Shown here: piece after piece, positions 1-6,291 of the stretch | Layout: each line of letters starts with the position of its first letter | Numbering within the stretch: position 1 is the stretch's first letter | Source of the DNA: Oscillospiraceae bacterium | GTDB taxonomy: Bacteria; Bacillota; Clostridia; Oscillospirales; Acutalibacteraceae | Length of the DNA stretch: 11,525 nt | Direction: 5' to 3' | Assembly (NCBI GenBank): GCA_009779455.1 | Contig: WREG01000040.1 | Span: 1-11,525 of the forward strand | Notes under the pieces: model-generated | Databases searched by the model: none | Seen by the model: the letters and a program-made list of their open reading frames with translations, nothing else | Told to the model about the DNA's origin: nothing | Translations under genes and position numbers: made by a program

Positions 1-772
1 AAAAGTAACCGTCATCGAAGTGATGAATGAGGAAGGGGAGCGGGCAATCGGTAAACCCGTTGGGAAATATATCACCCTCGACGTTACCGCCTTCAAAAAC
101 TACACAGAAAATTACGAGGGCGAAGTCAGCGTCATCGCGGAAGAAATTAAAAAACTCCTGCCCGAAAGGGGTCTGGTGTTGGTCGTCGGACTGGGCAACG
201 ACGACATCACCCCCGACGCGCTGGGGGTAAAATGCGTGGATATGATATTCTCCACGAGGCATATCAGCGGCGAGCTGGCGAAATCCCTCGGGATAGAGGA
301 CTTGCGGCCCGTGGCGGCACTCTCGCCCGGCGTTTTGGGGCAGACGGGAATGGAAAGCGTCGAAATCATACAAAGCATCGTAGGCTCGATAAAACCCGAC
401 GCCGTTATAACCATAGACGCGCTTGCGTCGAAAAGCGTCTCGCGCCTGGGCTGCACGGTGCAGCTGACCGACACGGGCATTTCCCCCGGCGGCGGCGTGG
501 GGAACCTGCGGAAAGAGATAAACAAAAACACCGTGGGCGTGCCGGTCATAGCCCTCGGTGTACCCACGGTCGTTGACGCCGTCACAGTCGCCGCCGATGT
601 GTTTAACAAGGACAGTCCGCCGGAGGGCGTTGACGAAAAATACTACGAAATGATAGTGACGCCGAAGGAGATCGACGTCCTTATCGAACGCGCCGCGAAA
701 CTGCTGGCGCTGTCAATCAATTGCGCTTTGCAGCCGTCGCTTTCGGCGGAGGATATTTTGGAGCTTATTTAG
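1..772 (+). CDS. gpr: GPR spore germination protease (5' end outside window)
   Basis: Germination protease that degrades the small acid-soluble proteins (SASP) coating spore DNA, releasing amino acids and freeing the chromosome on germination. The reading frame is open from base 2 (codon AAA), so the N-terminus, including the autoprocessed propeptide, is missing. The GTG at 20 and ATG at 23 are probably internal codons, because the residues before and after them read like continuous GPR sequence. Family hallmarks are clear: VVGLGN followed by TPDALG, then ALSPGVLGQTGMES, ITIDALAS, DTGISPGGGVGN and IALGVPTVVDA. The two aspartates matching the catalytic pair of this peptidase A25 family are at codons 215-217 and 416-418, 67 residues apart, close to the spacing in Bacillus GPR. 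About 256 residues are present, most of the usual length. The stop TAG is at 770-772. spoIIP, the usual next gene in many spore formers, is here 3.7 kb downstream. Identity is very secure. Confidence 0.96.
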   Translation, partial: KVTVIEVMNEEGERAIGKPVGKYITLDVTAFKNYTENYEGEVSVIAEEIKKLLPERGLVLVVGLGNDDITPDALGVKCVDMIFSTRHISGELAKSLGIEDLRPVAALSPGVLGQTGMESVEIIQSIVGSIKPDAVITIDALASKSVSRLGCTVQLTDTGISPGGGVGNLRKEINKNTVGVPVIALGVPTVVDAVTVAADVFNKDSPPEGVDEKYYEMIVTPKEIDVLIERAAKLLALSINCALQPSLSAEDILELI

Positions 773-773
773 C

Positions 774-824
774 AACCATCCCCATGGTTTGAAAAGCGTA
801 ACGCTGACTTTATCGGTCAGCGTT
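774..824. terminator. Two hairpins between convergent gpr and rpn genes
   Basis: The spacer holds a 6-bp perfect hairpin (arms 774-779 and 784-789, CCCC loop) and a 9-bp perfect hairpin (AACGCTGAC at 800-808 and its complement at 816-824, 7-nt loop). The second overlaps the last codons and TAA stop (810-812) of the minus-strand gene. Tails are only mildly T-rich: CTTTTC after the stem on the minus strand and AAATTTTCT a few bases after it on the plus strand. Position between converging genes favours a shared bidirectional terminator, but the T-tracts are weak. Confidence 0.45.
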
Positions 825-1676
825 GCGTAAATTTTCTACTTCTTTGCGGCTCAAGCCGGTCATTTTTACAATGTCGTCAATCTTCATATTCATTTGCAAG
901 GCGTTTTTAGCAACGGTTATAACACCCTCCGTTTTACCTTCGGCTCTGCCTTTAGCCTCACCTGCGGCTATACCCTTATTCCGCGCGTTCCTTAGAGCCG
1001 CCGCTTCGTTGTGTCGGGCTTTTTCGCGCAGCCGCGCCAATTCGCGGAATTCCGGCGTGACGGTAACGGTTCTATAGGCCTCTATCGCCTGTTCCATGTC
1101 AGGCACCCCCAATGCTTCAATTTTTGCCAGTTCTTCCTCCGTGTTCGCTTTGAACAGGGCGAGCCACAGTTCCAATGAGTTTTCCGCGCTGACCGCCCCG
1201 GACAGTTTGGGCAATTCAAAATAGTGCAGGGCGAACTTATCTGTCAAAGGCGTGTGGCGTATTACTTCAAGCGCCGCAAATTCCGAATGAAATTCATTGC
1301 AGTCAAACATATTATAGTTCAAAATGCTGATTATGACCGTGCGCGGCAGATCAAAATAGTCCCCGCCGGCGGGCAATGCGGAGGAATACTCACGCGCCCA
1401 ATAAAACAGGCTCCGCTCCGCGTAATCGCCCTCGTCCTCGACCTGCACCTCTATATCCACGCGCCTGCCGTCCACATCCATGTTTATGTCAAGGCGGCAG
1501 AACTTCTCGCCCCAGCTTTCGGGCGGCATCTCGGGGTTGCGTATCTCAAACTTTTCAATGCTCTCAAGCTGTATGCCGAGCAGTGCCGAAACGAGTTTTT
1601 TAAGCAGCTCCGGGTATTTCACGAAAAGCGATTTGAACAGAATATCGGTCTTGAACGTGTGCTTGAGTTTGGTCAA
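810..1676 (-). CDS. Rpn-family PD-(D/E)XK nuclease / transposase-like protein
   Basis: This 288-residue protein belongs to the Rpn/YhgA-like PD-(D/E)XK nuclease group, often annotated as 'PD-(D/E)XK nuclease family transposase'. Characterised Rpn proteins are DNA endonucleases that promote recombination in E. coli. Visible features are the N-terminal FKTDILFKSLF block (residues 8-18), Asp63 in RLDIN, and the catalytic-type E76-V-Q78 in VDIEVQ. A helical middle follows, then a charged tail with a glycine every fourth residue (GIAA/GEAK/GRAE/GKTE), and finally TGLSRKEVENL. The start is TTG at 1674-1676. It is supported by AAGGGGG (1685-1691) eight bases upstream and by the family-typical N-terminus that begins there. 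The gene has its own promoter and stands alone, facing gpr. No transposon ends or target duplications were seen, so it is better read as a stand-alone nuclease than as part of an insertion sequence. Its biological role here is unknown. Confidence 0.87.
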   Translation of the reverse strand: MTKLKHTFKTDILFKSLFVKYPELLKKLVSALLGIQLESIEKFEIRNPEMPPESWGEKFCRLDINMDVDGRRVDIEVQVEDEGDYAERSLFYWAREYSSALPAGGDYFDLPRTVIISILNYNMFDCNEFHSEFAALEVIRHTPLTDKFALHYFELPKLSGAVSAENSLELWLALFKANTEEELAKIEALGVPDMEQAIEAYRTVTVTPEFRELARLREKARHNEAAALRNARNKGIAAGEAKGRAEGKTEGVITVAKNALQMNMKIDDIVKMTGLSRKEVENLRNADR

Positions 1677-1701
1677 GGCTACATCCCCCTTGTTTTATTA
1701 T

Positions 1702-1730
1702 ATTCTAACATATCAGCTTATTTAATGCAA
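1702..1730 (-). promoter_or_regulatory. Sigma-A-type promoter for the rpn gene
   Basis: Read on the minus strand, TTGCAT (complement of 1725-1730) is followed after exactly 17 bases by TAGAAT (complement of 1702-1707). A TG lies one base before the -10, as in an extended -10 promoter. The rpn ribosome binding site begins about 10 bases downstream of the -10, so the untranslated leader would be short. Confidence 0.6.
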
Positions 1731-1863
1731 GAAAAATTTTATTTTGGAAGAAACACTGTAAACTTATTTATGTAAAATATTTGCATAGTTTCTTGTTATA
1801 ATTATACAAACCCTTTTAAATAGTTTTCAGGTTATATCCGTGACAAAACCCGCAGAGCCCCGC

Positions 1864-1893
1864 AACATTTCTGTAACATTTCTATGGTATATT
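1864..1893 (+). promoter_or_regulatory. Putative activator-type promoter with 11-bp-spaced direct repeats upstream of the response regulator
   Basis: The nonamer AACATTTCT occurs exactly twice, at 1864-1872 and 1875-1883, with an 11-bp period. TATATT (1888-1893) then fits a -10 box. The place expected for a -35 (about 1865-1870) is ACATTT, a poor match to TTGACA. OmpR/PhoB-family dimers bind direct repeats spaced about one helical turn, often in place of a -35 box, so autoregulation by the downstream regulator is a reasonable inference. It has not been demonstrated. A second perfect TATAAT at 1797-1802 lacks a -35 at the right distance. Confidence 0.45.
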
Positions 1894-1926
1894 TAAAGCG
1901 TATCACAGACGGAAAGGGGCGGTTAT

Positions 1927-2619
1927 ATGGGTTATAAGGTTCTTATGGTCGAGGACGAGCCTTCTTATGTTGAGGAGGTCACGGGCTATTTCGGGAAAAA
2001 CGGGCTGGAGGGCATGGCGGCGTCCAACAGCGGCGGCGCAATGGAACTGTTCCATTCGCATAACTTTGACCTTGTGCTGCTGGACGTTATGCTGCCCGGC
2101 GGCATGGACGGCTATTCCGTCTGCGAGGAAATCCGAAAAGGCGGCTCGGACGTCCCCATAATATTCGTCACGGCGCTGGGCGAGCTTCACAGCAGGCGGC
2201 GCGGGTACGAAAAAAAGGCCGACGACTACATCGCGAAGCCCTATTCCGTGCAGGAGCTGCTGCTCAAGGCCAACGCGCTCATATTGCGGGACAGAGGCCT
2301 GCTGAACGCCCGTCAGGCGCTGCGCTGCGGCGAAATTGAACTGCTCCCCGCCGAAAGCGAGGCCCGCGCGGCAGGAAAGCCGATAAAGCTTACCCCTAAG
2401 GAATTCACGATGCTGGAGGTTTTCATGAAACGCCCGAACCGTATGCTGGGGCGGGAGGAGCTGCTCAACCTGGTATGGGGCTACGACTTTTACGCGGATT
2501 CCCGCGTGGTGGACGCTACCGTGGCAAGGCTCAGGCAAAAGCTCGGCGAGGCCGGGGGCTGCATACAGACCGTCTACGGGGCGGGCTATAAACTCAAAAA
2601 ACAGGAGGGAACATTATGA
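1927..2619 (+). CDS. OmpR/PhoB-family DNA-binding response regulator
   Basis: Two-component response regulator of 230 residues, usual for the OmpR/PhoB family. The receiver domain occupies about residues 3-118. It carries the acidic pair E9/D10, phospho-acceptor D53 (in LVLLDVMLPG), T82 and K104 (in YIAKPY). The winged-helix DNA-binding domain spans about 130-226, with KLTPKEFTMLEVF, the RVVDATVARLRQKLG recognition-helix region and the VYGAGYKL wing at the end. The ATG at 1927 is preceded by GGAAAGGGG (1911-1919), seven bases away. The stop overlaps the kinase start by ATGA, so the two are translationally coupled. All phosphorylation residues are intact, so the protein should be phosphorylated by the adjacent kinase. 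Direct repeats just upstream suggest autoregulation. Target genes cannot be told from the sequence; the immediate downstream genes include spoIIP. Confidence 0.93.
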   Translation: MGYKVLMVEDEPSYVEEVTGYFGKNGLEGMAASNSGGAMELFHSHNFDLVLLDVMLPGGMDGYSVCEEIRKGGSDVPIIFVTALGELHSRRRGYEKKADDYIAKPYSVQELLLKANALILRDRGLLNARQALRCGEIELLPAESEARAAGKPIKLTPKEFTMLEVFMKRPNRMLGREELLNLVWGYDFYADSRVVDATVARLRQKLGEAGGCIQTVYGAGYKLKKQEGTL

Positions 2620-4403
2620 ATACGGGGCTTATATTGCTTATTCTCATAGGCATACTTAACATCGCGGCGCTTGCGCTTTTAAGCGTCCGCCACTGGCGGA
2701 AACCGGAAACCGAGCGCATACTCCCCATGCGCGCCGGTACGCGCAAATTTATCGGCAGGGTCATCGCGCTGATGACGGCGGAAATGATCGCTGTTGTTTT
2801 AATCGTGTCGGCTCTCACCTGTGCGCTTGCGTCAGACCTCACAGTCATGCTGGGCGACACGGACAGGCTTACAAAGCACTTGAAAACCGTATATGACTAC
2901 TACCAATCTTTCCCCGAGCAGGAAGATTACATGACAGCCAATTCATTTTCGTCCCTTTTTTTAAACCGGGACGGTTTTAACCCGTTTTGGTCGGCGGAAA
3001 TACAATTCGCCTTATTTAAGCAGGCGGACAAAACGCGGGTGGCGGATCATTATCCGGGTAATTTTATGTACGGGAGCAAATACCCCGTCGTTTTATTCGG
3101 CAATAACCATATGTGGGTCGAAACAGGTTATCCCCTGTCTTATGAAAAAGCGATAGCTGTACCCGATCCGCCGGAAAGCCGGCCCATGCCCTCCGCCCTC
3201 GCGGGTTTATTACATTTTTTATATCCGAAAACAAAAAATGACACTTTGTGCTTTCCCGCGGGTAATTCCGTGTTTGACGGCAGTTTCCGCTATGCCCAAA
3301 AAATACTTTTGATTCCCACGGACAACGAAAAGACGGAGATATTAAGGCTGAAACATATAATACCGGCTGTTAATTATTCAAGATATTATTTACATGACGA
3401 TATTCCCGCAACAGATATAGAAAAAAGGGCGCGCTACGGTATTACGCCGGAGAAGATTGAGGAAATGGAAATGACCCCTTTTTTCGAGTTTGTCGCTCTC
3501 GGCAACGCGGAAGTGGACGCGCTTGTAGCGGAAAACCCGGCGCTTGCGGATAATGTCTATATTTTCTACGCCGAAGGGAGCGTGACATCGTTATTTAAGC
3601 TTTTTTTCCAAAATAACAGAACTATGACGGCAGACGTGTTTTCCGCTGTCCTGATATTTTATCTCTTAGCGGCGGTCATATTCATTATTGCTAATAAAAG
3701 GCAAACCGGGAAGCGCGAAAGGCTGTTATTACAGCGCGAGCGGGACTTGATGCGGGACGTGGCCCATGAACTGAAAACGCCTCTCGGCGTGACGCGCCTT
3801 CTCGCGGAAAAAGTGCAGCTTGAAAACGACCCTCTTGAAAAAGACAGGGCGGCGGAACAACTGACGGGGAAGGTGGACGCCATGAATGCCGTCGTGATGA
3901 AAAACCTGAACGCCTCCCGGCTTGAAAACACGGATGAACCCATGCACCGCGAGGAATTTTCGCTGCGGGATATGGTTCTCGCCCTTGCGGAAGATAACGC
4001 CGTCTTGACGGAGGAAAAAGGGCAGAAGCTGCGCTTGCAGGGCATGGAGGAAGACATCAAAATTTCCGCCGACCCCGTCCGCATGGAGGAAGCGATAACG
4101 AACCTGCTCTCGAACGCGGTGAAATACGCCCCCTCGGGCAGCGAAATCACGCTCAGTTTGCGCGAAACCAAGCGAAAAGCCGTTCTCGGCATACGAAACG
4201 GCTGCGAGGCGATACCCGCAAAGGAGCTGCGCACCCTGTGGGAACCCTATACAAGGCTTCAGCGCGACAAAGACAGCGATGTCCAGGGCACGGGCCTGGG
4301 GCTTGCCGTCGTCCGCAACATCGTCACCCTGCACGGCGGCCGCTACGGCGCGAAAAACGTGTCCGGCGGAGTGGAGTTTTGGGTTGAGGTTCCGACTGTT
4401 TAA
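2616..4403 (+). CDS. Membrane sensor histidine kinase with a large unrecognised extracellular domain
   Basis: Partner kinase of the preceding regulator, 595 residues. A strong AGGAGGG (2603-2609) lies six bases before the ATG. Hydrophobic segments are at about 4-24, 47-70 and 341-359. The loop between the first two is strongly basic and so cytoplasmic, which puts the N-terminus and a roughly 270-residue sensor region (71-340) outside the cell. The dimerisation helix follows the last membrane segment directly, with no HAMP domain seen. Phospho-acceptor H384 lies in DVAHELKTPLG. The N-box is N496-LLS-N500 with AVKYAPSG following, and the G2 box is GTGLGL (558-563). The usual DxGxG of the G1 box reads RNGCEAI, with Asn for Asp, a variation also met in other Firmicute kinases. 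I do not recognise the sensor domain. The kinase half looks active. Confidence 0.92.
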   Translation: MNTGLILLILIGILNIAALALLSVRHWRKPETERILPMRAGTRKFIGRVIALMTAEMIAVVLIVSALTCALASDLTVMLGDTDRLTKHLKTVYDYYQSFPEQEDYMTANSFSSLFLNRDGFNPFWSAEIQFALFKQADKTRVADHYPGNFMYGSKYPVVLFGNNHMWVETGYPLSYEKAIAVPDPPESRPMPSALAGLLHFLYPKTKNDTLCFPAGNSVFDGSFRYAQKILLIPTDNEKTEILRLKHIIPAVNYSRYYLHDDIPATDIEKRARYGITPEKIEEMEMTPFFEFVALGNAEVDALVAENPALADNVYIFYAEGSVTSLFKLFFQNNRTMTADVFSAVLIFYLLAAVIFIIANKRQTGKRERLLLQRERDLMRDVAHELKTPLGVTRLLAEKVQLENDPLEKDRAAEQLTGKVDAMNAVVMKNLNASRLENTDEPMHREEFSLRDMVLALAEDNAVLTEEKGQKLRLQGMEEDIKISADPVRMEEAITNLLSNAVKYAPSGSEITLSLRETKRKAVLGIRNGCEAIPAKELRTLWEPYTRLQRDKDSDVQGTGLGLAVVRNIVTLHGGRYGAKNVSGGVEFWVEVPTV

Positions 4404-4438
4404 ATGCATAATTCATAATGCATAATGCATAATCATTA
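4404..4438. repeat. Heptamer tandem array between the kinase gene and spoIIP
   Basis: Five consecutive 7-bp units start immediately after the kinase stop codon: ATGCATA, ATTCATA, ATGCATA, ATGCATA, ATCATTA. Only two bases separate the array from the spoIIP ATG at 4441. The array therefore fills the whole intergenic space, including the place where a ribosome binding site should be. Confidence 0.8.
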
Positions 4439-4440
4439 AT

Positions 4441-5574
4441 ATGAAAAAGCGTAACGATTACATATTTACAAAGTGCTTCGCCGTATTTTCCTGCTTTATT
4501 TTGATTCTGTCGTTCTGTCTATATTATTCTGCGGCCGGGTTTTCGGCCAAAAATCTTTTATCGGCCGCTGAGGAGATATATACGGGCAATGAGGGCGAAG
4601 AAGGCGGGTTTTTCGGGGCGGGCGACGATATCGCGGACGACGGCAGCCCGGACGGGACGGATATTATTGATGCATACATTGAGGAAGCAGAGCAGAACAG
4701 GCCTTCCGACAGCGGCAGCGGCTACGAAACGCCGCAGGATATTATAGCTTTGATGGCGGACGCTGAAAAAACCGTATCTGACGCCAAAAAAAAGGGCAAA
4801 ATTACAGAACGGACTTATACATCAAAGGACAGCACAAATACATATAAAAACGTGAGCGTCAGGAACGCCACGAGCCAAAAAATCGACGTGAAAGCCGTGC
4901 TTAACTCAAAGCTCGGCCTTAAAGTGCCGGACAATCCGAAGCCGGCCGTGCTTATTTTCCATACCCACACGTCGGAAAGCTTTATGCTGACGAACGCGGA
5001 CTTCTATTCCGACAGCTTCCCCACCAACAGCTTTAAAAATTCACGGAATATGGTCCGCATCGGCGAGGAAATTGCCGGGAAATTAGAGGAAGCGAGGATT
5101 AGCGTCATACACGACACGGTTCTGCACGACGAAAAATATACGGGAGCCTATGACCATTCAAGAAAGACCGCGAAAGAGTATTTGAAGAAATACCCGTCCG
5201 TAAAAGTGTGCCTTGACGTGCATAGGGACTCAATCCAGCTGAAAAGCGGGACGAGGATAAAGCCCGCCGCCGAAATCGGCGGCAAAAAAGCGGCGCAGAT
5301 TATGATAATAACCGGCGCCGAAGAAGGCAAAATAAAAGATTTCCCGAATTGGGAAACAAATTTGAACTTTGCGGTTAAACTGCAAAATAAAGCCGAAACT
5401 ATGTACAGGGGATTGATGAAGCCGATTTTTTTCGCCCCGCGCAAATACAACATGGACCTGACGCCATATTCCCTGCTGCTTGAAATCGGCAGCGACGCCA
5501 ACACTATTGAAGAGGCGGTTTATTCGGCGGGGCTGATCGGGGAGGTTCTTGCCGGATTTTTGCAGGAATTCTAA
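4441..5574 (+). CDS. spoIIP: SpoIIP sporulation peptidoglycan hydrolase (amidase/endopeptidase)
   Basis: SpoIIP acts with SpoIID and SpoIIM in the DMP complex that drives engulfment of the forespore; it removes stem peptides and cuts cross-links in septal peptidoglycan. The 377-residue protein has a basic start (MKKRN) and a signal-anchor helix at about 12-33. An acidic, Gly/Ser-rich linker (about 44-105) follows, then the catalytic domain from about 165 to the end. Family signatures are VLIFHTHTSES (H174, H176, E179), NMVRIGEEIA, the AYDHSRKTA and YLKKYPSVKV segments, LDVHRDSI (H261), PNWETNLNFA, YNMDLTPYSLLLEIGS (E348) and NTIEEA. The ATG at 4441 has no Shine-Dalgarno sequence; a heptamer array sits there instead. 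The start is still favoured because the anchor helix begins right behind it. The gene lies 37 bases after the kinase gene on the same strand. The usual partner gpr is further upstream, separated by unrelated genes. Confidence 0.95.
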   Translation: MKKRNDYIFTKCFAVFSCFILILSFCLYYSAAGFSAKNLLSAAEEIYTGNEGEEGGFFGAGDDIADDGSPDGTDIIDAYIEEAEQNRPSDSGSGYETPQDIIALMADAEKTVSDAKKKGKITERTYTSKDSTNTYKNVSVRNATSQKIDVKAVLNSKLGLKVPDNPKPAVLIFHTHTSESFMLTNADFYSDSFPTNSFKNSRNMVRIGEEIAGKLEEARISVIHDTVLHDEKYTGAYDHSRKTAKEYLKKYPSVKVCLDVHRDSIQLKSGTRIKPAAEIGGKKAAQIMIITGAEEGKIKDFPNWETNLNFAVKLQNKAETMYRGLMKPIFFAPRKYNMDLTPYSLLLEIGSDANTIEEAVYSAGLIGEVLAGFLQEF

Positions 5575-5580
5575 AATAAA

Positions 5581-5608
5581 TTGAGAGTTGAGAGTTGAGA
5601 GTTGAGAG
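5581..5608. repeat. Four exact tandem copies of TTGAGAG after spoIIP
   Basis: Four perfect head-to-tail copies of TTGAGAG occupy 5581-5587, 5588-5594, 5595-5601 and 5602-5608, beginning six bases after the spoIIP stop. The fourth copy supplies the likely TTG start codon of the next small gene, and the GAGAG of the preceding copy is the only purine-rich stretch that could serve as its ribosome binding site. Confidence 0.9.
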
Positions 5609-5805
5609 ACAGGGACAGCGAGCTAAAACTGATTTTACGGGTTTATATTTATTTTATAACCGCCGCCGTGTGCGCCGGGATTTTAGCGGCGGGGGTTTTT
5701 ACCGCTAAAAATAATACAGATTATATCAGCAAAGGGGTTCAAATCCCGCAGGCTGAATTTCAATTTCCCGTTGATTTTCCTTTTGATTTTGGCTTAAGTG
5801 TATGA
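5602..5805 (+). CDS. Putative small single-pass membrane protein downstream of spoIIP
   Basis: A 67-residue reading frame on the same strand as spoIIP. It has a short charged N-terminus (RDRDSELK), one hydrophobic helix at about residues 10-33, and a short tail rich in Phe and Pro (residues 49-64). No ATG is available. The likely start is TTG at 5602, inside the TTGAGAG array, with an in-frame TGA at 5596-5598 just upstream, so the frame cannot be longer. The codons of the helix are GC-ending like those of neighbouring genes, which favours real coding. In Bacillus, spoIIP is followed by the small membrane protein gene yqxA. Size, single helix and position are comparable here, but I cannot show homology. 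The 3' end overlaps the convergent membrane-protein gene by 46 bases. Function unknown. Confidence 0.45.
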   Translation: MRDRDSELKLILRVYIYFITAAVCAGILAAGVFTAKNNTDYISKGVQIPQAEFQFPVDFPFDFGLSV

Positions 5806-6272
5806 TTTAATATAAACGGCAATATTGCAATAATTACAAAAACCGCCGCTATCATAGCGCAAATCCATAAATCCCATTCACCATATATGTATGACGGTTT
5901 ATCGGTGTTTCGCATAAGCATACCCGTAATCGGAAACGACAAACTATAAAACGGCGCGAAAAACATAATAAAAAGATTTAGAGTCATTATAAGGCCGTCG
6001 TTTCCGGGATTCGTAGCCGTTTCATGAGCCGTCATAAACGCGGCGATAAAATTTATAATCCAAAAAATCAAAGTGAAAACATTAAATCCGGTGGATTCTT
6101 TTAACATAAACAGAAATACAATCCAAATAACGGAAAATAAAACAGCGGGTATAAAAAAATATAAAACCGGCACCCCGTCTCCATTTGAAAACATAAATAT
6201 TTTGATAATTATATTTATAACAAATAACAACGGAAGCGTAATATTTCTTGTTATTTTATATTTCTTTTTCAT
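5760..6272 (-). CDS. Hypothetical five-helix membrane protein, AT-rich
   Basis: A 170-residue protein with a basic start (MKKKYKITR) and hydrophobic segments at about 10-28, 34-57, 63-81, 93-118 and 135-155, ending in a basic tail (KPKSKGKSTGN). It is almost entirely membrane-embedded and I do not recognise the family. The ATG at 6270-6272 has AGGAG (complement of 6286-6290) 13 bases upstream, a long but usable spacing. That AGGAG overlaps the TAG stop of the preceding yccF-like gene, so the two are surely co-transcribed and probably translationally coupled. Codons are strongly A/T-ending (ATA, AAA, TTT), unlike the GC-rich oxidoreductase and regulator genes around it. This may mean recent acquisition or simply reflect hydrophobic composition. 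The 3' end runs into the small gene downstream of spoIIP. Confidence 0.8.
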   Translation of the reverse strand: MKKKYKITRNITLPLLFVINIIIKIFMFSNGDGVPVLYFFIPAVLFSVIWIVFLFMLKESTGFNVFTLIFWIINFIAAFMTAHETATNPGNDGLIMTLNLFIMFFAPFYSLSFPITGMLMRNTDKPSYIYGEWDLWICAMIAAVFVIIAILPFILNHTLKPKSKGKSTGN

Positions 6273-6285
6273 AATATATAATCAG

Positions 6286-6291
6286 CTCCTA
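6286..6291 (-). promoter_or_regulatory. Ribosome binding site fused to the upstream stop codon (TAGGAG)
   Basis: On the minus strand the stop codon TAG of the YccF-domain gene (6289-6291) is the first half of TAGGAG, the Shine-Dalgarno sequence of the next gene. This arrangement is typical of coupled translation within an operon. The 13-base gap to the ATG is longer than usual. Confidence 0.6.

Noticed and set aside
20..25. GTG/ATG pair as the true start of gpr
   Set aside because: The frame is open to the window edge and the residues around it read as internal GPR sequence; GPR proteins are considerably longer than a start here would give.
810..1676. Complete insertion sequence around the Rpn-type 'transposase'
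   Set aside because: No terminal inverted repeats or target duplications were seen on either side, the gene has its own good promoter, and it abuts gpr through a terminator-like hairpin.
1797..1802. Perfect TATAAT as the main promoter of the response regulator
   Set aside because: No -35-like hexamer at a suitable distance; the nearest TTGCAT (1781-1786) is only 10 bases away. The repeat-plus-TATATT site closer to the gene fits better.
3729..4409. Long minus-strand open frame opposite the kinase domain
   Set aside because: It is a shadow of the GC-rich kinase coding strand; its translation shows no family motifs and it has no ribosome binding site of note.
4404..4438. CRISPR or phage attachment site
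   Set aside because: The unit is only 7 bp with no spacers, and there is no integrase or Cas gene in the window.
4404..4438. Sigma-E promoter for spoIIP within CATAAT-like units
   Set aside because: CATAAT words arise from the repeat itself in several registers, and no matching -35 could be placed with confidence.
2616..5574. A new defence or signalling system made of kinase, SpoIIP and Rpn nuclease
   Set aside because: Each protein is explained by a known family with its usual residues; physical proximity alone does not support a joint function.
5660..5700. Intrinsic terminator after spoIIP (CCGCCGC and GCGGCGG stem followed by GGGTTTTT)
   Set aside because: The stem has a 19-base loop, the T-tract is separated by GGG, and the region has good coding character for the small membrane protein; a GC-rich Ala/Gly helix readily gives such repeats.
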